A DNA stretch of 64,000 nucleotides from Phoronis australis (Eukaryota; Phoronida; Phoronidae): positions 26,051 to 90,050 of the forward strand of contig NMRA01000128.1 of the NCBI GenBank assembly GCA_002633005.1, in the 5' to 3' direction. How positions within the stretch are numbered: the first letter of the stretch is position 1; every line of letters begins with the position of its first letter. The translations under genes were made by a program, and so were the position numbers. Positions 1 to 12,200 of this stretch are shown here, one piece after another. The notes beneath the pieces were generated by a model. It saw only the letters and a list, made by a program, of their open reading frames with translations. It did no database searches and was not told the DNA's origin.

Positions 1-80
1 TTTTTAATGAAATAAGAAACAAGTTCCTGAAATATAAACCAAAAGCTGACCAGCAAATTTGAAGTTGGGACCTGTCCTAC

Positions 81-275
81 CTTCTTCTGATACTCTTGTA
101 TCATTCTCTGAATGTGTTCATTCATAGACTGCTGTGCACTCTCTTCATTCCCCCGTTTTGAGGCTTTTTGGATGGCTTTCCTCTGTGACTTTTTGTACTT
201 CTCAATATCACGTTCGTGCAAATATTCACACCTCTCTTTTTCAAACTCGTGTTTTTCTGTGCTGCTAGTCTTCAG
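81..275 (-). CDS. PLCB: PLCB exon 22: C-terminal coiled coil (last exon in window)
   Basis: This 195-bp exon is phase 0 to 0, with acceptor ttgtag and donor gtagga. It encodes highly charged helix: [47 protein letters not shown]. It continues the CTD helix pattern directly after exon 21. The gene goes on beyond the left edge. Confidence 0.88.
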
Positions 276-3200
276 CTACAAATAGTAAGTTCTATGCACA
301 CTACTAAAAATCAGTTCAGGTTATCTCAAACCTTATTCACAAAAATTGGTCATTTTTACAATATTTCATGTGTCTAGCAAAATACCTTATCTTTATTCTC
401 GTGGAACTTCAAACACAAAATATATATACTGTGTAGCGAGAAAAAAGATTTAGCAGAAGCATTTGGAACCACACAACCACATGCAAATTTGTTTACTACT
501 TATCCGAGGTCAAAGATTACAGGGCTGTCACTAAAATCGAATCTCCTGCCCGGAGGTACAGAGCAGCTTCGTACGTAGCCTCAGTCCTTTTATTCACCGA
601 GTCACCACAATATTGAGTCAACAAGGTGTACTTATGATAGTACAGTGCCGGGGAAACAAAGACAAAAATGCATACGACCACTGAGAACGAATGTTACGAG
701 TCGCCTCACGCCTTTGTGGTCACGAACACACCAAGTTTAGTTGAGAAAAGCGATATATCCTCACCCAAATTCCTGAATTCAATAAGTAATTTGACACTTC
801 GCTGTTTCGATATCACGCTAACGACATGCTTTAACCACCGACTCGATTTCTGTTATCCATTTTTTACCTAGTTTCGCATCAGTCTCTCCCGGCACGTGAT
901 ATGTATAGACTGTGTGTATCAATAAACTGTGACCTACTTTTAATTAGGTGAAACAACAAAAACAGTTGATCCCACCTCTTGGCTGGTTATATTGACAACA
1001 AATTTTCATCAAATAATTAACCGAAGACTTTGAGATTTCAACTTGTCCCGACTTAATTTAAACATAGAAACATGAGTTCTTGAAAACGGCCAGGTAGATT
1101 TCGCTGAAACTTTCCAAACTTAATATTTATTCATCAATCACAAAACTGCTGTTAGGATTTTTGATATAAAGGCCTAATTTCTGTGTAATGTAACAAAGAC
1201 GAATATGAATTCTATTTTTTACAAAAATCCCTTACATTTTCTGAGTTGATTTGTCATTGAAACCAAATGAAAAGACTAATTGAAAATTCCTAACAGAGTT
1301 GAGGTAACTGGTGAAGTTTTCATTTAAAAAGGTTTCGTTAAAACGACTGGGGGGAGGGTTATTTTTGCTATGAATGTACCTTCTTAAAAATGAAATTTTG
1401 ACTGAAAAAAGGTGTTAATGTAATAATAATAATGATACATAAATACAAAACATATTTTGTGTTCCTGATTTTTTTCTTTCAGAAAATATATACTTTGAGT
1501 ATTTTTTAATATACGAGTTAGAATGGAGACCACTAAATAGGGTTTGAGATAAGCTTAAACAACTGTTGCCACTTGGAGACAATAGCAAGAGCAAAGCAAA
1601 GTGTTTGTGGCTCCCATACTGCACCACAACCAATACTCAGCGAGTAGAATGAGTCAAAATCATTGGCACTGCCATTTTTGTAAACTGACCGTCCACAGCT
1701 CGCAGGTCATTTACGATTATTGTTGGAGAGGAAAGACTTATTGAAATTATTTATAGCTTTGACCATGGCTATAAGACAATAACATTCATTGCTTTTAGTG
1801 ATTTTCATAACAAATCACCAATTCATGCTGATGTTTGCCACTGACGTCTGCCAGACATTTGCTGAAATTAAGGTTTGTGATTTTACCAGTTACATAAATG
1901 GTTAAAATACAATGTCACGTATGGTGTGTGATTTAGCTCATCAGCAGAGCACGTGACTGTAAGCGTGAAGGTCCTCACGTCAAATCTGTGCTCATGCCAC
2001 TTTAAGCAACAATGCATTGTCAGCTAAATCGGCGGAGAACCAGAAATAAATTCTAAATTCGATCAGGAATAAACAGACACTCATTTAACTAGTAATATTT
2101 AACTAAAATATTCAGTGTTTGACACCTAACATTGTCAAAATCAGGTGTTCTGTTAGAAGCAGTCAGAAAGAAGATGGAAAACTCACAGCATTTCATACAA
2201 CTTGTCAGAAGAACACAGTAATTACCTTTCCATGTTTTTTCCAGATATGTTCAGTTTCCTTGAACAGTTTTGTTTTCAACCTCTTGAGAATCTTATGGTC
2301 CTTCAACTCATCCAAAGGTGTTGGCTTAGCAAGTTCAAGTTCTGAAATAACAGGCGTCAAATCATATGTTAAACAAAGAAATTATCAGAGTTTGTCCCAC
2401 CCCCTTGGTCATTGCGAGGACCTTCTCCCATTCAGTGACTTTAGGTAAAGGGTTGTGAGCATGTGATAGCATCTAGCTTCTTTGTTAACTGCCAAGCACA
2501 CTTTTTTGTCAGGTATGACAACAGGCAGGCCAATTATCTACCAGGCTTATTACAGACCATAATAAAACCCAGAGCGAATTGACAGGTTCTGGAAAGACTA
2601 GATAGTCATAACTTCGGTTGTAGTTGAGCGATTGAGGCCCTTCAAAAACTAAACATGATCAGCATTTGACGGAAAATTCAGAAATGCTATTGGTTTATGT
2701 TCAAATATGTTAAAATTTAACTTTAATTTTTAACGGCACAGCCCAGTCAGGCGATACGGTCTTATTGGAGATTAGAGCAATTATCGAACAAAAGAGAGCT
2801 GGCCCTCCAACCATCAATGCCAGAATAGAGTTAATCAGTTGTGTAAGATATTGGCTAAGGGTCATCTTCCCGACTTGTTGTTGGACTATAGAATCAAACA
2901 AGTTGGGAGCAACGAGAAAACGCCGTAATGATGACCGATTGTAAAGCTGCGATCGTCACCAACAGTTCAGATTGATTCTGATCCATTTCCAAAATGTTGT
3001 AAGTTGCCTTTGGCTAGTAAAAACAAAACTGTACTGGCGGAAATCAAGCTTAAGAGCTAATGAGTGGATTTCTTTAACCTCTAGTTTTCCTTAAAGCCGT
3101 CCCCCCACCCCATCCCTGAGTTACAGACAACAAAACTAGAGCTTTCAAAGTTCTGAAAGTTAAAAAGGAGCAATCAATTTGTGTCAAGTTTTAGGCGTGT

Positions 3201-6200
3201 CCAGCATAACCATGCAGTCTGCAATGAGAAGGTCACTGACTTTCAAACAAATGGGATTCAGTCAGTGGAAAATAAACAGGGTGAAATCTTAGAGAAACCT
3301 TACAGCAGTACACCCAAATATGATGTCCAAATTTGGACGGTCATCCTGGGCTAACATGGCTTCCAAAGTTTGAATAATTGCTAATAATCAAGTTACAAAA
3401 ACTTTCTAAATGCAGTTCCATGCTTTCTAGAATATTCTTTGTTTTTTTACTAAATAACTCAACGACAGAACTGCAAGGCTGATCACATTGCTTATAACTG
3501 TCCACAAATAAAGTTTTTAAGTACACAATCCCTAGTTTTTGGTCGGAGTATTGGTTGCTAAAAACATTTCATTTATTTATTAAGTTCGAAATAGGTTGAA
3601 AAGACCTACAGACGGTAAAAAGCACTGGTATCTTACTCAGACAAATACCATTCTTCTCTTACTCGCTACACTCAACAACTCAACAGGTACACTTGTCTCA
3701 CTTCACCAGTTCTGCGAGGTCAACCAGCTAAGACAACTTATGAGTTTTTTATGACAACTTCTGGCTTTTAAACCAAGCCAAGCCATTGTCCATGCACGAT
3801 TACGTAACTGCAAATTTGAAAAAATATTTCCCTTCACTCCTATACACTGTTTAGAGTCAAACTCATTGTTCAAGTCCACTGAAAAGAACAGTAAATTGGC
3901 AACTACCAAAACCTGCTCACCACTCTGTGCTAACATTTTATGATAGTGAAAGGTTTATGTCAGTCAGAGAGCTTGATAGATGTGCTGCATCTAAGAAATT
4001 CTCAAAAGATGCAAAAATGACATTTATTTCACATTCTGTAGTAAAAGTGAAGTTCGGTTTGCTACACAGCGGCCCTGATTAAAAGTCGGTGAAACGCAGA
4101 TTAAATAAACCCACCACTGTTCTTAGCGGCCTAAAATCAAAAGTAAAAATTGATTATTTTACAGCAGTCCATATAATTTTGGAACATCAGTTGAATTGAC
4201 ATTTTTACAACTTTTCATTTGAGAAAAAGGCATTTTGTCACATGAAAAAAATTCCTATTGTAGACACTTAAATTAGAATACATTTTTTAATTGATTCCAA
4301 GCTAATAACCTGACTCCCAATTGTAACGGAATATCCAGGGCCTAAATTTAATTAATTGACTGCTCTTCAGATCAAGGGAATGCTTTAACCGGTAAGTACA
4401 TTTTCTCACAACCGAGTCGTCATTTAAACATCTTTTGCTGTCTATAGATTAAAAACTACTAATCTAACAATCCGTGAAAAACAAGAGCAACGCAAAGCAT
4501 CGAAATGCGAACTCGGCTGCACTGCAAACCGTATGCTTCAAGAGGTGTTTTTAGTATTGTGGCGACAAGGGGGCGCAGCACAATCTGGAACAAGGAAAGC
4601 GCTGATGTCTCCTTAGTAGAAACTTACTTGACAAATTTCGCAAACATACAGGTAGATCAAGGAACTTGGTAGCTATAGAGCTATATGCAAAGAAAACAAA
4701 CCGCCACAAGGGGACAACAGAGTAGTTGTATTCATCTCGAAATAAACTTCAGATGCACTCTCCTCAATTGTAACACATACCGTAGTACACAAATTCCATG
4801 AAGGTCAGTCAAGAAAACAAATAGTAGACAGTGAGGTAAGGGAAAATACAATTTGCCACCAGAGGGCACCACAATAGTTGGACCCATGCTGCATAAATAA
4901 TCACTAGCTGATGCAGCTAGAATACGTTGAATTTTTCCAACAATCAAGAGGAGTCGTTGCCTCCTTAACAGAAAAATATATTTGCCAAATTTGATGAAAA
5001 TCCACCAAGAAATAGTAGATTGAGGCTTCTGAAAGCAAATTTTAATCACCACTAGGGGGTGCCACAATAGTTCAAACCACAAGAAAATCAAGGTCAGAAG
5101 TGCTCATCTCAATACACATCTTTGAAATTTCATAATGAACTTTCAAGCGATTTGACAGATAAAGAGGCAAACACCAAAAAGAGATGCAATAACAGTAAAA
5201 ATGGCCACTAGGGAGTTCATATTACATGGAGTCTGTCCAAAACTAGGAGTGTATTGTTGCCTCTATAATAGAAACCTATTTGCCAAATATCACAAAAATG
5301 AGTCATATATGAGTTTAGTAGATATAGAGGCTTAGAAGAGCAAAACGATTAAAATTGCCACTAGGAGGCACAGCAGTGGTTGTATCAGTTCAGAAGTTCA
5401 CTCATGCCATCCTATCCATCATAGGAATATGTCTGCAAAATTTATGAATACCGTAGCAAGATACCAGATGGTGAAGGAAAGGAAATGACGGCATAATGTG
5501 CCCACACAGATGTGTGAGTGTGTGTGTATGTGCCCAAGTGTTTGTGCGTGTGCGTGTACAAGTTTGTGTATAATCAAACCCAATGCTCCTGTAAACACAC
5601 CACACCACACTGCTTTGCCCACACGGAAAGTACCATCACAAGCCAACAGATGTCAGAGCACAATGGTGTTCATTAACCGGTGACTCACACGCTTCATAGC
5701 AAGAGAATTAAGGTGAAAAGACATGTATGTCTAAAACACTTTTCAGACATGATCTTGATTTTAGCAAGACAGTTTCGTACTAAAGGTAAACAAAACAAAA
5801 AATTTTTCTCAAAGGTCTTTGGACTTAATATTTTTATAGAAATTTAACAACAGTGCCATCTACAGGAACAAGTGAAACCATAAGTTGGTTAATATAAGGA
5901 GACATAGCCGGAATAGTCAACTCATGACAACTTGTAAGCGGGCACCTAATTGTACGGATATAAAATTTTCCTTGTCCAAGAATTCACCAACGTCATTATA
6001 AAAACATTTTGGTGATAAAATTTAAGTGCAGGTGGCGCTTACAGATCGCAAAACGTTGTTCTAAAAACATTTTGGTTACGAGACTTAAGTGCAAGTGTCC
6101 CTTGCAGACACATGCCATTGTGAAAGTTTCAGTCACTGACATGGTGGCATCAACACCTAGCAGGTGAACGACATTAAACTTGACATGTGTTATGCAATCA

Positions 6201-9200
6201 TACCTACCAAGGAACACAAATACATAGTCATCCTCTAAAGGAACAAAACAAGTTAAAAGAAACTGATAAGCCATTGACAACATCAATGTATCATAAATTG
6301 ATTTATGTATCAAAATACAGAATTGGTGTAACTAATATATGCCCAGATTAAGTGCACAAAAATGGAACTTGTCAGTGAGATATAAGAATAGAAAAAATAA
6401 AGAAAACATGTGTAACTAATCTGGGTCCAGATAAAATACATAAAAATGAAACTTGTCAGTGAGATATATGATTAGCAAAAATACAGAAAACATTATTGTG
6501 TAACTAATATGTGTGTAGGCTAAATACATGGAAATGAAACTTGTCAGTAAGATAGAAAAAATGCTTCCGAAACCTTTCATAAGTTAGTAATATTTCTAAG
6601 CATGACTCTCAGAGTGTTTGTATAATCAATACATAAAAAGATCTAAATGGTAGTCCTCGCTCCCTGTTTTAGCATTTAGATGCAGTCTAGTCAGTTATGT
6701 ATCAATTACAAGAGAGGTGTAAAAAGGTTATAACCAGGGCTTCAATATCAACTATCAAAAATTTTCATTATGTTTTTGATTCATCAGTATAACAGACATA
6801 TCAAAAAAGTTTCAATACCAACTGATCACTAAGACAACACATAATAGAGTACTTACTTGTTACCCTGTCGATTGCTACCTGTGATGGTAAAATAGTAGTC
6901 TGACCATTTTCTTGGCCTGGAAACGAACTTACTCCTGAAAAGTTATAAGAAACAACAATTTAGTCATTTTGATATGGTTTCTAATGCCTTTAATCTGATT
7001 TTTTTCACCAGACTTCAGATTTCAGCTTTTGACAATCATTAAGCTAGCATTTAATGACTGCTTGATCAAAAGGTTATTATTACAGTTATCTGTCGCTATT
7101 ATAAACAAACTAGAGGACATCAATTGCACGCCTTGTCACCAAGTACCATAGTACACGATGTCTCATTATAGACTTAATCATTTCTCACCTGAGCAAGATC
7201 TTTGCTATAAGATTTAGCAAATAATAAACCGACAATAAAAATACTTAACCAGGAGGGCAACCAAAGTAAAGGATGCTGAGATTGGGTGCAATTTTCCATT
7301 ATTGGTATACTTTCAGGTGGCGTTTTCACAACTCGGATATATAAATTTGGCATGCCTTTTCAGATTGATTATCAAAATGGAATGGAAGATTAAGAGTTTT
7401 ACTTGGTAAATATTTCAGTCAGCGATGAAGGTTAGCAACTGAACCTCAAACTTCACTAAGATACCTTGGGATCCAGACAGGAGGATGGGGTATAATTTGA
7501 GTAGAATTTTTTAAGATGAGATACAAATATGTGTCATGCTTTAAGGTAATTGTCAACCTTAAAGGCGAAGGCAACCTTTTTCCATGTCATTTTGAGCTAA
7601 AATAAGGTTGGTTGGTTATCCTAGACATATTTTTCACTTAATTACAGCTTTTCGTAATTTTATTAATTATTCGTCCGCTTTTCCGGAAGTGACGTTTTAG
7701 GAGGCAAGCGCTTNAATAAAGGAAAACGTGTGTAACTAATCTGGGTCCAGATAAAATACACAAAAATGGAACTTGTCAGTGAGATATAAGAATAGAAAAA
7801 ATAAAGGAAAACGTGTGTAACTAATCTGGGTCCAGATTAAGTGCACAAAAATGGAACTTGTCAGTGAGATGTAAGAATAGAAAAAATAAAGGAAAACGTG
7901 TGTAACTAATCTGGGTCCAGATAAAATACACAAAAATGGAACTTGTCAGTGAGATGTAAGAATAGAAAAAATAAAGGAAAACGTGTGTAACTAATCTGGG
8001 TCCAGATAAAATACACATAAATGAAACTTGTCAGTGTGATATATGAATAGAAAAAATACAGAAAACATTATTGTGTAACTAATATGTGTGTAGGTTACAT
8101 ACATGGAAATGAAACTTGTCAGTAAGATATATGTATAGAAAAAAAGCTTCAAATAACCTTTCATAAGTTATTAATATTTCTAAGCATGACTCTCAAAGTG
8201 TTTGTATAATCAATACATAAAAAGAGCTAAATGGTAGTCCTCGCTTCCTGTTTTAGCATTTAGATACAGTCTAGTCAGTTATGTATCAGTTACAAGAGTG
8301 GTGTAAAAAGGTTATAACCAGGGCATCGACATCAACTATCAAAAATTTTCATTCTGTTTTTGATTCATCAGTATAACGGACATAGCAAAAAAGTTTCAAT
8401 ACCAACTGATCACTAAGACAACACATAATAGAGTACTTACTCGTTACCCTGTCGATTGCTACCTGTGATGGTAATGTAGTAGTCTGACCATTTTCTTGGC
8501 CTGGAAACGAACTTACTCCTGCAAAGTTATAAGAAACAACAATTTAGTATTTTGCTATGATTTCTAATGCCTTTAATCTGATTTTCACCAGATTTCAGCT
8601 TTTGACAATCATTAAGCTAGCATTTAATGACTGCTTGATCAAAAGGTTATTATTACAGTTATCTGTCACTATTATAAACAAACTAGAGGACAACAATTGC
8701 ATGCCTTGTCACCAAGTACCATAGTACACGATGTCTCATTATAGACTTAATCGTTTCTCACCTGAGCAAGATCTTTGCAATAAGATTTAGGAAATAATAA
8801 ACAGACAATAAAAATACTTAACCAGGAGGGCAACCAAAGTAAAGGATGCTGAGATTGGGTGCAACTTTCCATTATTGGTATACTTTCAGGGCGTTTTCAC
8901 AACTTGGATATAAATTTGGTATGCCTTTTCAGATTGACTATCAAAATGGGATGGAAGATTAAGAGTTTTACTTGGTAAATATTTCAGTCAGCTATGTAGG
9001 TTAGTAACTGAACCTCAAACTTCACTAAGATACCTTGGGATTCAGACAGGAGGATGGGGTATAATTTGAGTAGAATTTTTTGAGATGAGATACAAATATA
9101 TGTCATGCTTTAAGGTAATTGTCAGCCTTAATGAAGTCCTTTGATATACCATAAAATAGCTTTTTAACTCCTATTTTTAACCTTTAAGTTCTAAAGATCA

Positions 9201-12200
9201 GTTAGGTTTTTAAACTTGAAATTTTTGTGTTTTCTTCAGTGTATTTGATTTTTTCATTGATTAAGATGTTGATTAAAGCGTTTTGCGACAGACTTGCAAA
9301 ACGGTCCACAGGCAAGTCTAGAATGTGCCTAATTGGCAAGACTAAGGTGTGAAATTGCAAGTTGATGTGCCTGCCATTCCTTCAAATCATCTTCATTTCA
9401 ACTCCAGACATTGCTACCCAGTCTCAAAACCACTGCCAACAACAATGAGTCCTGGGATAAATTCCAAAATCAACATTTCCCGTGGTCTATTCACTTTTCT
9501 AGCTCTTGCGAACATGACCTGTTCATGCAAAGTGACACGTGCCTTTTTATTGGCTTAGAAAACATTACAGTAACTCGCAAATATTCAGCTCCGCAGACCA
9601 GTTAAGCAAGCATTGATCGGCCACCTTTTTGACAAGAAAGTGACAGAAGTTCAATTGTTTACAGCCACGGATCATAAAGGTGCAAGCCATGGTTTATTCA
9701 GTAACAGATCTTTGATTTATTGCAGAAAAATAGAAGCCTTTAATAGTAAAATTTTTTTGTAATTTAGTCAAATGGTGCTGCTGCCTGATCTGTCCCGATT
9801 ATCTCCGTTCGTGTTTTTGGGATACCTGTTTTGGGGTTTTGCTTATTTCTTTGGAAACCAGTCCAATTATTTCTAAAATCTGTGTTAATCAGTCATCAAG
9901 CCTAGAACAATCGCATGTTAGAATTTTTCTTTTAATTTTTTATTTATTTATGAACCGTTAAAGTTATAAGAATAGTCACCAATTTGTTTTTAAAATGCCA
10001 AGAACATGCTAAAAAACAAAAATAAAGACAAGCATTTGTTGTATTTGTACTTAACATGTACAGTACAACTGTTTCAAATAAAGACAAACATTTGTTGTAT
10101 TTGTACTTAACATGTACAATACAACTGTTTCAAATATAGACAAACATTTGTTGTATTTGTACTTAACATGTACAATACAACTGTTTCAAATATAGACAGA
10201 CAAACATTTGTTGTATTTGTACTTAACATGCACAATACAACTGTTTCAAATTTAGACAAACATTTGTTGTATTTGTACTTAACATGTACAATACAACTGT
10301 TTCAAATATACCTCAACAAAAATGAAAAAGATAGATTTTAGATCACTTTTTGATGTTCCAAAGGTTGTAAAATTTTCATTATCGTTCAAACCACTATTAA
10401 AATTGTAGAAAAGTGTGTGAAAATCTCATGGATTGAAAGCAGAGGGAACTATACAAAACATAAAATGGATCTTTGTTTCAGGCATTTAAGGTAATACATT
10501 TTCCCAGTTGATAAATGGCAGAGCACTTTAACCATAGTTAACTGGTAATGTCATTGGTCTTGATTTCTGTGAATGTTTGGCAGAAAACAGCAACGAGTTT
10601 TGTATTAAAATCACAACAAACAATGCTCTGGTCCGTTGTGCAATGGAAAAACAAAAATCAGAAACATGGTTCCCTCGGCTATTATCTGCAAAATAAGTAT
10701 ACCACATTTCTTGCACATTGACCAAGGCACGAAAGAGTAAATCAATGTTCAAAAGGTTTGAAAATATTCCCCATAGATTTTCTGCCAAGTGGTTCCAAAC
10801 ACCTCGTATAGTGGCACATAAATCGTGTGTAAAGTTAATGCTTTTAGTACCAAGGAAAAGCACATACAGAAACTGTTATTCACTATGCAAACATGGAATT
10901 TTTCAAATACATCCATGAGGGCAGGCAATTAACATAAAATGTTCGGATTTGGAAGGTCAGCTACAACCCTAACCTTTAAAGATGACCGACTCCCAAGTTT
11001 CACCCGTCAAATCAAACTTCCATCCTACCTGATCCACCCGACGCTTGTGAAAATGACGACATATTGCTGTCTTGTTGACCCAGGGCCATGTGACCCACAG
11101 AGATTGCACGGCCTGTGAGTCCGTTGGGTGCTTTTTCAACAATAGGCTCTTTGTCACTCCTATCAATTTTGAAAAACAAAGACTGAGACCGCTGTTGAAA
11201 TGTGATCTTAGTGTTTTCTGCCATGTTTGGCTGCAGTATCACGGTGTTTGGTTCTGTCTCCTCCTAAAATCAAAGCCATGAATATGAATAATAAGTACAG
11301 CATCAACAACAACATCCCAATATTTAAACAATACTTTTTTCTTTTTTATTAGTTTTCAAATAGTACTCAGGCTCGTAACAACTGACAGCTGAAGTATGGT
11401 AAAGTGAATCAGCAAAAGACATTTTATTCAGCAGACGACATTTAGTAACACTGTTATCTCTAATTTTGAAATATTCCGTTGGAAAATTCAAACACACAAT
11501 GCAAACCGTAGCTCAAACAGTGCTACTTACTAACAAAATAGCATTTCCTTAAGGCTTATTTTTTGTTCAGAAATTTAACAAACTGGAATTTTATCACATC
11601 GTGAGCTTAACAGTTGAAAATATACCATAAATATAAACCAAGACATATTTCTAAATTTCTAAAAACAACACTAACTTCCACATCAAAATCTTCGGTAAGG
11701 ACAGCAAGTTGCTGAGCATGCTTTTCGAGAAGATGCGCAATTGGATTCGCAAGAGCGTCAGCAAAATCTGAAATACAAGAAACACAATTCGATACACTAA
11801 AGTGAAATAAGACAAGAATCTTGACATTTCAGAGGGAATATACTTTTTGATTTGGTAACGATACCACAAAACTTCAGTTTAAAGTTTTGCGAAAGAAACT
11901 GGACCTATCTATAATCTGATGGTATGATTCGAATGCATTTCTAAACAATTTGATACCACCTTAATATGTAAGATTGAGATTAATAATTCCTGAAACCTGA
12001 ACTTTTACCAAGTAAGTTCTGAAACTGTCAATCGGACCGAAACACCAGATTATTAATTCCAGAAAATAACAATTATCCATTTGACATGAGCAATGACACA
12101 GGTACTACGTCTTATTATAACAGTGATTCTACAGCTGACACGCTTTTGCATTGTGCCACTTACAGACACACTTTCCGTTAAAACACTTGTTTATTTTGTT

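Noticed and set aside
2710-2901. Possible extra PLCB C-terminal exon between exons 20 and 21
   Set aside because: The peptide is hydrophobic and lacks charged-helix character; exon 20 joins exon 21 in phase without it.
5402-5683. Cys/His-rich overlapping ORFs near 5500
   Set aside because: They translate a TG/CA-rich degraded microsatellite at the end of a repeat element.
7736-8018. Two overlapping 65-residue ORFs with a repeated [14 protein letters not shown] peptide
   Set aside because: They are translations of the 85-bp tandem repeat. The unit is not a multiple of three and has no start or splice context.
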